Assembly (NCBI RefSeq): GCF_000420645.1 | Contig: NZ_ATVI01000005.1 | Coordinates: 1,100,357 to 1,164,356, forward strand | Source: Nevskia ramosa DSM 11499 | Lineage (GTDB): Bacteria > Pseudomonadota > Gammaproteobacteria > Nevskiales > Nevskiaceae | Length of the DNA: 64,000 nucleotides | Direction: 5' to 3' | In this document: piece after piece, positions 1-6,898 of the stretch | Layout: every line of letters starts with the position of its first letter | Position numbering within the stretch: position 1 is the stretch's first letter | Position numbers and translations under genes: made by a program | Notes under the pieces: generated by a model | The model's input: only the letters and a program-made list of their open reading frames with translations | Databases searched by the model: none | Told to the model about the DNA's origin: nothing

Positions 1-1
1 G

Positions 2-457
2 CTGCCAGCCGGCAGCGCCAAAGCCTGGACTCGCGATGAGCTGTCGGGGCAATCACAGCGCTGGTGGCTGGAAGAATCCGGTGTCGGCGCCGGCTTCCTG
101 TTCTCGACCGTGCTCGGCTTGCTGATCGCCGTCGTCATCACCAGCCAGACCCTGCGCAGTGTCGTGCTCGGCCAGTTGCGCGAGTACGCCGCGTTCCGGG
201 CGATCGGTGTGCCGCCCTCGAAGCTCGGTGCGGTGATCGTCGAGCAATCGGCCTGGATCGGTGCGGCCGGTGGCCTGCTGATGCTGGCCGTGGTCGCCGC
301 CGTCTCGATGCTGGCCGCGCATTTCCAGGTGCCGTTCGCGCTGCAGGCTGGCGGGGTTGTCGCTGCGTTCGCGATCGGCCTGCTGACCGCGATCGGCTCC
401 GGCCTGCTGGCGCTGCGCGAGCTGTATCGCCTGCAGCCGGCGGAGCTGCTGCGATGA
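2..457 (+). CDS. ABC exporter permease, C-terminal part (MacB/DevC-like, FtsX fold)
   Basis: The gene is cut by the left window edge, and only about 151 codons are present. The visible part begins in the periplasmic/linker portion and then has three strongly hydrophobic segments. Between them is a loop of the type RSVVLGQLREYAAFRAIG, which is typical of FtsX/MacB-fold permeases, where 'REYAALRAIG'-like loops are conserved. The frame is open to base 2. The stop TGA lies inside ATGA, so the ATPase start overlaps it by 4 nt and the two are translationally coupled. With the downstream ATPase and HlyD-type adaptor it would form a MacB- or DevBCA-like exporter that takes substrate from the inner membrane or periplasm. 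The family is well supported. The substrate cannot be read from this fragment. Confidence 0.88.
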   Translation: MPAGSAKAWTRDELSGQSQRWWLEESGVGAGFLFSTVLGLLIAVVITSQTLRSVVLGQLREYAAFRAIGVPPSKLGAVIVEQSAWIGAAGGLLMLAVVAAVSMLAAHFQVPFALQAGGVVAAFAIGLLTAIGSGLLALRELYRLQPAELLR

Positions 458-1173
458 GCGCTGCCGTGATCGCCAACGGCCTCGTCCACGCGTTCGGCAG
501 CGGAGCCGCACGCAGCCCGGTGCTGCAAGGCTTGTCCGCCGAGTTCATGCCGGGCGAAGTGAGCCTGGTGATGGGCGCGTCCGGCTCCGGCAAGTCGACC
601 CTGCTGGCCGCGATCGGCGGTCTGCTGCGACCGGATCGCGGTGAGGTGCGGATTGCCGGCGCCGCGCTTTGGTCACTGACGGCGCGGTCGCTGGAGCGTT
701 TTCGTTACCAGCACTGCGGCTACATCTTTCAGGGCTTCAACCTGTTCCCGGCGCTGACCGCGCTGGACCAAGTCGCACTGCCGTTGCGCTTCGGCGGCAT
801 CGCCAAGAACACGGCCAAGGCGCGCGCCGAAGCCTCGCTGGCGGAGGTCGGGCTTGAAGCGCGTCTGCATCTGCGACCGGCGGAATTGTCCGGTGGCGAG
901 AAGCAGCGGGTCGCGATTGCCCGCGCCCTGGTCACGCGGCCCCAGGTGTTGTTCGCCGACGAGCCGACCAGCGCCCTCGACAGCCGCAACGGCACCGCAG
1001 TGATCGCCTTGTTGCAGGACATCGCCCGCGCACTTGGCACCACGGTGATCGTCGTCACGCACGATGCCCGACTGATCCGTCACGCCGAGCGCGTGCTGCA
1101 GATCGACAACGGCAGGATCACCAGCGACGAACGCATCAGCCGCGCCTCGATGGCGATCGAGGAAGCAGCATGA
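454..1173 (+). CDS. ABC exporter ATP-binding protein (MacB/LolD/DevA type)
   Basis: This 239-aa nucleotide-binding subunit powers the exporter permease encoded just upstream. Visible motifs are Walker A GASGSGKST at residues 41-49, Q-loop glutamine at 93, signature LSGGE at 145-149 followed by QRVAIARAL, Walker B VLFADEP near 165-171 and the switch histidine in VVTHD at 203. The start ATG at 454 is chosen because it overlaps the permease stop (ATGA) and gives the usual family length. A longer frame exists upstream but only reads through the permease. The gene ends in another ATGA overlap with the adaptor gene. Similarity to MacB, LolD and DevA ATPases is family-level. Nothing here tells them apart apart from the neighbouring HlyD and TolC-type genes, which exclude Lol. 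Confidence 0.95.
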   Translation: MSAAVIANGLVHAFGSGAARSPVLQGLSAEFMPGEVSLVMGASGSGKSTLLAAIGGLLRPDRGEVRIAGAALWSLTARSLERFRYQHCGYIFQGFNLFPALTALDQVALPLRFGGIAKNTAKARAEASLAEVGLEARLHLRPAELSGGEKQRVAIARALVTRPQVLFADEPTSALDSRNGTAVIALLQDIARALGTTVIVVTHDARLIRHAERVLQIDNGRITSDERISRASMAIEEAA

Positions 1174-2087
1174 AGGCCTGGCCGCGCCGGCTGCTGGCAA
1201 CGATCACGGCGGTGGCGCTGTTCATTGCCGTGCTCAACGGTGGCCGCAGCCGCGCCGCTCAGCCGGCCGTCTTGCCGGCACCTGCCGTCGTCAATGTGGC
1301 GGCCGTGGCTGCGGCGCCAGGCTGGGTCGATGTACAGGGCGGCACTCGACGCTTGGCGATGCCGGTAGACGGCGTCGTCACGGCGCTCGCCCCGAGCGAC
1401 GGTGTCGCCGTGAAGGTCGGCGCGGTGCTGGTGCAACTGGACGAGCAGACCGCCTTGCTCGATCAGCAGGCCAATGCGCTGGAGATCAAGCGCGGCCAGC
1501 AGGCCGTTCACGCGCTGGAGCAACAGCTTCAGCGCAGCCATCTGGAGATCGCGCGACTGCAACCGCTGGTGCGCATGCAGGCCGAAGCCGAGGACGTGCT
1601 GCGTACGGCCGAGGCCAGCGTGCAGGCGATCACCGACAACCTGGCGTCGGCACGTCTGGCTTTGCAGGCTTCGCAGTTACAGCAACAAAGGCTGACGCTG
1701 CAGCACCGGCAACTGAGTTTGCGTGCGCCCTCGGCGGGCCATGTGCTGAGGATCGATGCCCAGCTCGGTGAAAGCCTCAGCCGCGGCACGCCAGTGGTCT
1801 GGTTCGCGCCGGATGCGCCGCTGATCGTCCGTGCTGAAGTCGACGAGCATCTGCTCGGCCGCCTGACGCTCGGCATGACGGCGACCATCGAGGCCGAAGC
1901 CGGCGGCGGGCCGCGCTATCCGGCCAAGCTCACGCAGATCGCCCGCGCCGTCGGCCCGGTCCGAGCGCTGCCCGAGGTGCGGGCAGCGGCGAAGGATGAC
2001 CATGTCGTCGAATGCCTGCTGTCGCTCGGTGCAGCGCCGCTGCTGATCGGCCAGCGCGTGCTGGTGCGCTTCGGTGGCGCGCCATGA
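1170..2087 (+). CDS. HlyD/DevB-like periplasmic adaptor (membrane fusion protein)
   Basis: This 305-aa protein would link the inner-membrane ABC pump to an outer-membrane channel. A basic N-terminus and one hydrophobic anchor (about residues 7-23) precede a biotinyl-lipoyl-like half domain (VDGVVTALAPSDGVAVKVGA). A long coiled coil follows at roughly residues 90-170, rich in Q, E, L and A (KRGQQAVHALEQQLQRS). A second lipoyl half (LRAPSAGHVLRIDAQLGE) and a beta-barrel domain come last. This order is typical of HlyD/MacA/DevB adaptors. It is shorter than MacA (about 370 aa). Its start overlaps the ATPase stop by ATGA and its own stop overlaps the outer-membrane factor start in the same way. 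Confidence in the fold is high; the exported compound is unknown. Confidence 0.92.
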   Translation: MKAWPRRLLATITAVALFIAVLNGGRSRAAQPAVLPAPAVVNVAAVAAAPGWVDVQGGTRRLAMPVDGVVTALAPSDGVAVKVGAVLVQLDEQTALLDQQANALEIKRGQQAVHALEQQLQRSHLEIARLQPLVRMQAEAEDVLRTAEASVQAITDNLASARLALQASQLQQQRLTLQHRQLSLRAPSAGHVLRIDAQLGESLSRGTPVVWFAPDAPLIVRAEVDEHLLGRLTLGMTATIEAEAGGGPRYPAKLTQIARAVGPVRALPEVRAAAKDDHVVECLLSLGAAPLLIGQRVLVRFGGAP

Positions 2088-3538
2088 AGTCTGTTTGTCT
2101 GGCCCTGTTGCTGCCGGGAATGCTCGCGGCTTGCGCCAGCGCGCCGCGTGTCGCTGAAGCACCGGTGCCGACTCCGCTGCAGTGGCAGATGCCGATGTCG
2201 GACGCGGGCGAGGGCAGCGACGCCGGCTTCTGGTCCGGCTTCGCCAGCCCTGAGCTGGACAGGCTGCTGCAACGCGCGGCCATCGCCAATCCGGATCTGC
2301 AGATCGCGGTCCGCAGACTGCGCATCGCGGATGACGCCGAACGTCTGGCCGCCGCCGGCAAGCGCCCGGCGCTCGACTTCCAGGCTGGCCCGGTCGACAA
2401 CACGGCGGTCGCCGTCAATGGTGGTCGGCGCAGCGCCGCCGTCTACCGTCTCGGTTTCGAAGCCAGCTACGAACTCGATTTCTGGGGCCGCATCGACAAT
2501 CAGATCGCCGGTGCCAAGGCTGACGCGGCCGGCCAGCGCTTCGAGGCCGGTGCGGCTCGAATCGCGATGGCCGATGAACTCGCTCATCGCTATTTCGATA
2601 TCGCGGAAGCCGATGAAGTGCGGGTACTGCTGCAGCGTCGCGCCGCCTTGGCTGACGAGCGATGGACCTTGGAAACCGCGCGCCAGGCCGCCGGCCGCAT
2701 CGATGCCGGACCGGTGCTCGAAGCGCAGCGCGCGCGCAACCAACTGCAGGACGAACTTGCCGATTGGCAGCAGCGCCGCCAGCAGGACATCTGGCAGTTG
2801 GCGCTGCTGTGCGGCGAATTGCCGGAAGCGTTCACGCTGGCAGCCAGTCCGCTGCGGCAGGCGATACGGCGCCCATCGGTGCCATCCGGCCTGCCATCGT
2901 CGCTGCTGCAGCGACGCCCGGATCTGCAGGCCGCGTCTTCACGCCTGCAAGCGGCGCAGGCGCAGATCGGCGTTGCCTGGGCCGAGCAGTTTCCGCAGAT
3001 CCGGCTGACTGCCGAACTGGGGGTCGCCAGTGATGTGCTGCACCGGGTGCTGTCCGGCGCGATCCTGCCGTTCGGCATCGGCCCGTCGATCAGCCTGCCG
3101 CTGCTCGATGGCGGTGCCCGCGCAGCGAGGCTTGATGCCAGCCAGCAGGCGGCCGAAATCGCCGAGACCGAATATCGCAAGGCCGCACTCGCCGCGTTCG
3201 TCGATGTCGAGCTGGCGCTGCAGGCGCATGCCGATGCCGACAGCCGGCAGCGCCAATCGGAGCAGACCGCGGCCTGGCAACAGCAGCTCGCACAGCGCAG
3301 CGCGGCGCAGCAGCAAGCCGGCCGCGCCAACAGGATCGACGCGATCACTCTGGAATCAGCCCGGCTCGAAGCCGAACAGCTGGCGGTCGATCGCTATCGC
3401 CAGCAACTCGATGCGCTGCTGGCGCTGCATGCCGCACTCGGCGGCGGCTGGTCCGCGCCGGATCTCGCACTTGCCAGTTCAACAAGTGCCATCAACGAAC
3501 CCAGCAACAGACCCGGTAACAAAAAGGTAACGCCATGA
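2084..3538 (+). CDS. Outer-membrane efflux lipoprotein, NodT/TolC family
   Basis: This 484-aa outer-membrane factor should give the upstream ABC exporter a trans-envelope exit duct. The start at 2084 yields a lipoprotein signal peptide with lipobox LAAC (MKSVCLALLLPGMLAACAS), and it lies in an ATGA overlap with the adaptor stop. An in-frame start 24 codons earlier would bury the signal and is rejected. The two OEP repeats show typical helical stretches, for example the segment around ELDFWGRIDNQIAGAKA in the first half and the segment ending SLPLLDGGARAARL in the second; the latter is a hallmark of NodT proteins. Several long Q/A/E-rich helices form the barrel-to-tunnel region. The stop overlaps the next gene by 4 nt. 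Confidence 0.93.
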   Translation: MKSVCLALLLPGMLAACASAPRVAEAPVPTPLQWQMPMSDAGEGSDAGFWSGFASPELDRLLQRAAIANPDLQIAVRRLRIADDAERLAAAGKRPALDFQAGPVDNTAVAVNGGRRSAAVYRLGFEASYELDFWGRIDNQIAGAKADAAGQRFEAGAARIAMADELAHRYFDIAEADEVRVLLQRRAALADERWTLETARQAAGRIDAGPVLEAQRARNQLQDELADWQQRRQQDIWQLALLCGELPEAFTLAASPLRQAIRRPSVPSGLPSSLLQRRPDLQAASSRLQAAQAQIGVAWAEQFPQIRLTAELGVASDVLHRVLSGAILPFGIGPSISLPLLDGGARAARLDASQQAAEIAETEYRKAALAAFVDVELALQAHADADSRQRQSEQTAAWQQQLAQRSAAQQQAGRANRIDAITLESARLEAEQLAVDRYRQQLDALLALHAALGGGWSAPDLALASSTSAINEPSNRPGNKKVTP

Positions 3539-4524
3539 ACCACTATCTCGGCCCTGAATTCCAGCAGATTGAAACCGTGCATTGGCGCGATCTGGAAGCG
3601 CGCGGCGGCTTTCGTCCGCGCCAGCAGCCATTGCTGGTCAAGGGCGCGGTCGAACGCTGGCCGGCGTCGCAGCAATGGACTTTCGACAAGCTCGCCGAAC
3701 TGCGCCGGCCGGATGGTTCGGAAGTGGTCACCAGCTTCCAGAACGGGCTGGTCGAGCAGGGCGTGACCCGCGAGCCGGTGATCCAGCCGGTGGCGCCTTA
3801 TCTGCGCAAGCTAGCGGATGCAGCCGCGACGATCCGCGCCGGGCGTATCGACGACATCGGCCTGCTGCCGAATCGCCGGCGCCAGTCGCTGGCAGAAGGC
3901 GAGCGCTTCCATCTCGACTGGAATTATCTGAAGACCTTCACCGCCGACGAGGTCTATCTCGCCCAGTGGTACATCCTCAACGAGTTCCCCGAGCTGCGGC
4001 AGCACTTCGAGATCGGCCAGCTGTGGCCCGGCTTGCGCCGTACCTGGGAGTACACCTTCATCGGTCCGGCCAACACTGTCACCGGCCTGCATTACGACTT
4101 CCCGAACAACTGGTTCTGCCAGGTCAGCGGCGTCAAGGAATTCCTGCTGTTTCCGCCGGACCAGAGCCCGCAGATGTGCAAGTCGCGCAAGTACGATTGG
4201 GGCGCAACCCTGAGCGATATCGACATCTCGCGGCTCGACGAGCAGCCGGCCGAACGCGAAAGTTTCGCCAGGGCTGAAGGTCTCTACGCGCGAGTGGAAG
4301 CCGGCGATGCGCTGTTCGTGCCGAGCCGCACCTGGCATGCCGTGGTCTCGCTGGAGCCTTCGATCAGCCTCGCGGTGTTCGGCCTCACGCCCTGGGAAAT
4401 CCTTGCCGGCGGTCTGCCCTCGGAAACCCGGGCGTTGCTGCACCGCCTGCATCTGTATCGCTGGGGCAATTGCACCTGCCATCGCATGCAGCACGCGCCC
4501 GCGCCGCAAAGAGCCCTGACATGA
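3535..4524 (+). CDS. JmjC/cupin-8 family Fe(II)/2-oxoglutarate oxygenase-like protein, copy 1
   Basis: This 329-aa protein looks like a single-domain JmjC (cupin-8) hydroxylase of the FIH type. The iron triad is readable: H186-x-D188 in TGLHYDFPNNWFCQV and the distal H268 in SRTWHAVV. K201 (GVKEFLLFPP) sits where such enzymes bind 2-oxoglutarate. Family members hydroxylate proteins, peptides or small molecules in the cytosol. No signal peptide is visible. The protein ends in an unusual GNCTCH motif at 311-316, shared with the second copy 1.3 kb downstream. The start overlaps the outer-membrane factor stop (ATGA), so it is cotranslated with the exporter and probably modifies the exported compound or protects against it. 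The substrate is unknown. Confidence 0.85.
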   Translation: MNHYLGPEFQQIETVHWRDLEARGGFRPRQQPLLVKGAVERWPASQQWTFDKLAELRRPDGSEVVTSFQNGLVEQGVTREPVIQPVAPYLRKLADAAATIRAGRIDDIGLLPNRRRQSLAEGERFHLDWNYLKTFTADEVYLAQWYILNEFPELRQHFEIGQLWPGLRRTWEYTFIGPANTVTGLHYDFPNNWFCQVSGVKEFLLFPPDQSPQMCKSRKYDWGATLSDIDISRLDEQPAERESFARAEGLYARVEAGDALFVPSRTWHAVVSLEPSISLAVFGLTPWEILAGGLPSETRALLHRLHLYRWGNCTCHRMQHAPAPQRALT

Positions 4525-4853
4525 ATACCAATGCCTGGATCCTGATGGCCCTCGCGATCACCGGCGAGATCGCCGGCACCAGTTTCCTCAAGCTCGCCAA
4601 CGGTTGGGAGCGGCCCTGGGCCTGGGTCGGGGTCGGTGCCGGATTCGGACTCGCCATGCTCCTGCTGGGGCAGCTGCTCAAGAAGCTGGATGTCAGCGTG
4701 GTCTACGCGATCTGGAGCGGTGTCGCCATCGCGCTGATCGCGGTGGTCGGCGCCGTGGTATTCGGCGAGGCCATGAGCTGGCGGCGCGCCGCGGGTCTGG
4801 TGGCGACCATCATCGGCATCGTGCTGCTCCAGCTCGACACCAGAGCGGCGTAG
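4521..4853 (+). CDS. Small multidrug resistance (SMR) transporter, EmrE/QacE/SugE type
   Basis: This 110-aa protein has four predicted transmembrane helices and matches the normal SMR length. The N-terminus carries the conserved membrane-embedded glutamate (ALAITGEIAGTSFLKLA, E16) that exchanges protons for cationic substrate. Helix 2-3 shows the expected GxGLAMLLLGQLLKKLDVSVVYAIWSG pattern, and the last helix carries GIVLLQL. The ATG at 4521 overlaps the JmjC stop (ATGA), so it belongs to the same operon. An upstream in-frame start 17 codons earlier would overlap deeply and is unlikely. SMR proteins work as antiparallel dimers in the inner membrane on quaternary ammonium, guanidinium or polyamine compounds. 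Here it may be a second export step for the oxygenase product, which is inference from context. Confidence 0.93.
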   Translation: MNTNAWILMALAITGEIAGTSFLKLANGWERPWAWVGVGAGFGLAMLLLGQLLKKLDVSVVYAIWSGVAIALIAVVGAVVFGEAMSWRRAAGLVATIIGIVLLQLDTRAA

Positions 4854-4857
4854 ACCC

Positions 4858-5904
4858 ATGCAAACGACTCCGTCTCTCCTCACCCAATCCCATGCTGGGT
4901 CCCATGCTGGATCCTATGCCGGCCCGAGTTTTCGCCGGGTCGAGCAAATGTCCTGGGCCGAGTTCAGCCGGCGCGGCGGGGGCTTGCGCAAGCGCGTCCA
5001 GCCGCTGCTCATCAAGGGCGCCATCAGGCATTGGCCGGCGACGCAGCGCTGGACCTTCGAGCAGCTCGCCGCGTTGCGCCGCCGCGACGGCTCCGAGGTG
5101 CTGACCCGTTTCCAGATCGGCATCGCCGAGCAGGGCGAGTCGCGTCAGGACGTGATCCAGCCGATCGCGCCGTATCTGCTGTCGCTCGCGCGTGCGCAGC
5201 AGGACGCCTTTGCGGCCGGCGACGATCAGCGCGGCCTGCTGAGTGCCGGCCAGCACGCCGGGCTCTCACCGACCGATATCTTCCGGCTCGACTGGTCGTA
5301 CATGAAAACGCTGCCTCGCGATCAGCCCTACATCTCGCTGTGGCACATCCTCAAGGAGTTCCCGCAGCTCAAGGCAGATTTCAAGATCCCCGAAATCTGG
5401 CCGGGCCTGCGCTGGGACTGGGCATACACCTTTCTCGGCCCTGGCAAATCGGTGACCGGCTTTCATTACGACTATCCGAACAACCTGTTCTGTCAGGTCA
5501 GCGGCGCGAAGGAATTCCTGCTCTTTCCGCCGGATCAGAACGCGTACATGGCGCCATCCTCCAAGTACGACTGGGGCGGCAAGATGAGCCACGTCGACAT
5601 CACGCGCCTGGACGAGCAGCCCGAACGCGCGGCGATGTTTGCGCGTGCCAGCGGCCTGTACGCCCGCGTCGAGTCCGGCGACGCCTTGTTCGTGCCGCGA
5701 CGCACCTGGCATGCGGTGGTGTCATCGATGCCGTCGGTGAGCCTCGCCGTGTTCGGGCTGACGCCCAAGGAGCTCGTCGTGGACGGCGTCCCTTCGGGTG
5801 TTCGCGCCGCCCTTCACGCTGTGGGCTTGTACGGTCGCGGCAACTGCACCTGTCATGGCAAGGCGGTTGCCGATATGCAGCCCGCTGCACCGGAGGCGCG
5901 CTAG
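4858..5904 (+). CDS. JmjC/cupin-8 family Fe(II)/2-oxoglutarate oxygenase-like protein, copy 2
   Basis: This 348-aa protein is a paralogue of the oxygenase at 3535-4524, alignable over nearly its full length (for example WPGLRWDWAYTFLGPGKSVTG versus WPGLRRTWEYTFIGPANTVTG). The iron ligands H203-x-D205 and H285 are intact and K218 (GAKEFLLFPP) is kept. The C-terminus repeats the GNCTCH motif at 328-333. The first 25 residues differ from copy 1 and contain a short HAGSHAGSYAG repeat encoded by a 12-bp tandem repeat, so the true start could lie later. No ATG is available before the first conserved residues other than 4858. It follows the SMR gene by 4 nt and closes the operon. Two retained copies suggest two modification sites or a heterodimer, which is inference. 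Confidence 0.85.
   Translation: MQTTPSLLTQSHAGSHAGSYAGPSFRRVEQMSWAEFSRRGGGLRKRVQPLLIKGAIRHWPATQRWTFEQLAALRRRDGSEVLTRFQIGIAEQGESRQDVIQPIAPYLLSLARAQQDAFAAGDDQRGLLSAGQHAGLSPTDIFRLDWSYMKTLPRDQPYISLWHILKEFPQLKADFKIPEIWPGLRWDWAYTFLGPGKSVTGFHYDYPNNLFCQVSGAKEFLLFPPDQNAYMAPSSKYDWGGKMSHVDITRLDEQPERAAMFARASGLYARVESGDALFVPRRTWHAVVSSMPSVSLAVFGLTPKELVVDGVPSGVRAALHAVGLYGRGNCTCHGKAVADMQPAAPEAR
4888..4923 (+). repeat. Three tandem copies of a 12-bp unit inside an oxygenase N-terminus
   Basis: The units at 4888-4899, 4900-4911 and 4912-4923 read TCCCATGCTGGG, TCCCATGCTGGA and TCCTATGCCGGC. They keep the reading frame and encode the SHAG/SYAG repeat. The third copy is diverged. Copy number could vary by slippage without breaking the gene. 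Confidence 0.8.
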
Positions 5905-5906
5905 AG

Positions 5907-5942
5907 AGCGACGCTCGGTTCGCAGAACCGGGCTGCGTCGCT
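5907..5942. terminator. Two-part hairpin between convergent genes
   Basis: AGCGACGC at 5907-5914 pairs perfectly with GCGTCGCT at 5935-5942, with an inner GGTTC/GAACC stem. It lies 3 nt past the second oxygenase stop and just before the cytochrome b561 stop on the other strand. There is no clear T-run, so it is a weak or bidirectional terminator candidate. Confidence 0.5.
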
Positions 5943-5951
5943 AGCCTGGAT

Positions 5952-6527
5952 CTACCGGCCGCGAACCATCCGCCGCAGCACCCCGTCCTTGAGCACGTAG
6001 TGATGGTGCAGTGCGGCCAGCGCATGCAGGGCGATCAGCGCCAGCAGCAGCCAGCCGGTGTTCTCGTGCCAGGTGTGAATGCTGTCGGCCAGTTCGCGGT
6101 TCTTGTCGATCAGTGCCGGCATCGGCACGCCCCAGAAGCTGGCAGTACGACCGCGGGCTGAGACATACAGCCAGCCGAGCAGCGGCTGCGCCATCAGCAG
6201 GCTGTAAACGGCCGCATGGCTCAGGTGGCCGATCCTCCGCTTGACCGGATCGGTGATCAGCGAAGGCATCGGATGCCACCAGCGCCACAGCAGCCTCAGG
6301 CCGTTCAGCAGCAGCACGCTGAGGCCCAGGCTCTGGTGGAAGCCGACGATCAGTTTCTTCTGGTCCGGATCTTCAAGATCGGCACCGATCAGCACGCTGA
6401 CGAACACGGCGATGATCGCCAGCACCGTGAACCAGTGGATCGCGCGGGTCACCGGGTGCAGCGCATCGCCGGATTCTTCCGTCGCCAGCTCGGTCCGAGA
6501 ATCGGAAGCTTTATCGAGGGTGCTCAC
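5952..6527 (-). CDS. Cytochrome b561 family di-haem membrane protein
   Basis: This 191-aa protein has four predicted transmembrane helices and the histidines expected for two b haems: HPVTRAIHWFTVLA in helix 1, VGFHQSLGL before helix 2, and IHTWHENTGWLLLALIALHA in the last part. The family carries electrons between quinones and periplasmic partners in the inner membrane. The start is GTG at 6527, fixed by a GTGA overlap with the upstream cytochrome c gene. It is the third gene of a minus-strand operon with an outer-membrane cytochrome-porin and a soluble cytochrome c, so it probably links that chain to the quinone pool. The family call is firm. The direction of electron flow is inference. Confidence 0.9.
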   Translation of the reverse strand: MSTLDKASDSRTELATEESGDALHPVTRAIHWFTVLAIIAVFVSVLIGADLEDPDQKKLIVGFHQSLGLSVLLLNGLRLLWRWWHPMPSLITDPVKRRIGHLSHAAVYSLLMAQPLLGWLYVSARGRTASFWGVPMPALIDKNRELADSIHTWHENTGWLLLALIALHALAALHHHYVLKDGVLRRMVRGR

Positions 6528-6898
6528 TTCAGCGTCTGCAGAAAGGCGATCACGTCGGCCCGCTCGCCGGCATCCTTGACGCCGGCGTAGCGCATCTTGG
6601 TGCCGGGAATCGCGCCCTTCGGATTCGGCAGATAGGCCTCCAGTTGTTCTGGCGTCCAGACGAAATGCGAAGCCTTGTTGGCGTCGGAATAGTCATAGCC
6701 GGGCACCGTGCCGGCCGTGCGGCCGACCAGCCCGAACAGCACTGGCCCCTTGCCGTTCTTGCCGCCGGCGGTGGTGGTATGGCAGTCCGAGCATTCGTCG
6801 TCGAATACCTGGGCGCCGCGCTTGGCGTCGCCTGCGGCAGATGCACTGCCGGCCAGCATCAGCAGGATCAGCGCGGCGTATCGGATCGGGCTGTTCAT
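6524..6898 (-). CDS. Class I cytochrome c, periplasmic mono-haem
   Basis: This 124-aa protein has a cleavable signal peptide (ending near SASAAGDAKR), a haem-binding CSDCH motif, and the distal methionine in PGTKMRYAG. It ends in the helical AFLQTLK segment, the plan of soluble cytochromes c2/c-552. The ATG at 6898 overlaps the upstream cytochrome-porin stop by one base (TGATG). A start five codons earlier is possible but would lengthen the signal peptide without benefit. It should shuttle electrons across the periplasm between the outer-membrane haem protein and cytochrome b561 or a terminal oxidase. All three genes sit on the minus strand with overlapping ends, so they are expected to be made together. 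Confidence 0.93.
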   Translation of the reverse strand: MNSPIRYAALILLMLAGSASAAGDAKRGAQVFDDECSDCHTTTAGGKNGKGPVLFGLVGRTAGTVPGYDYSDANKASHFVWTPEQLEAYLPNPKGAIPGTKMRYAGVKDAGERADVIAFLQTLK

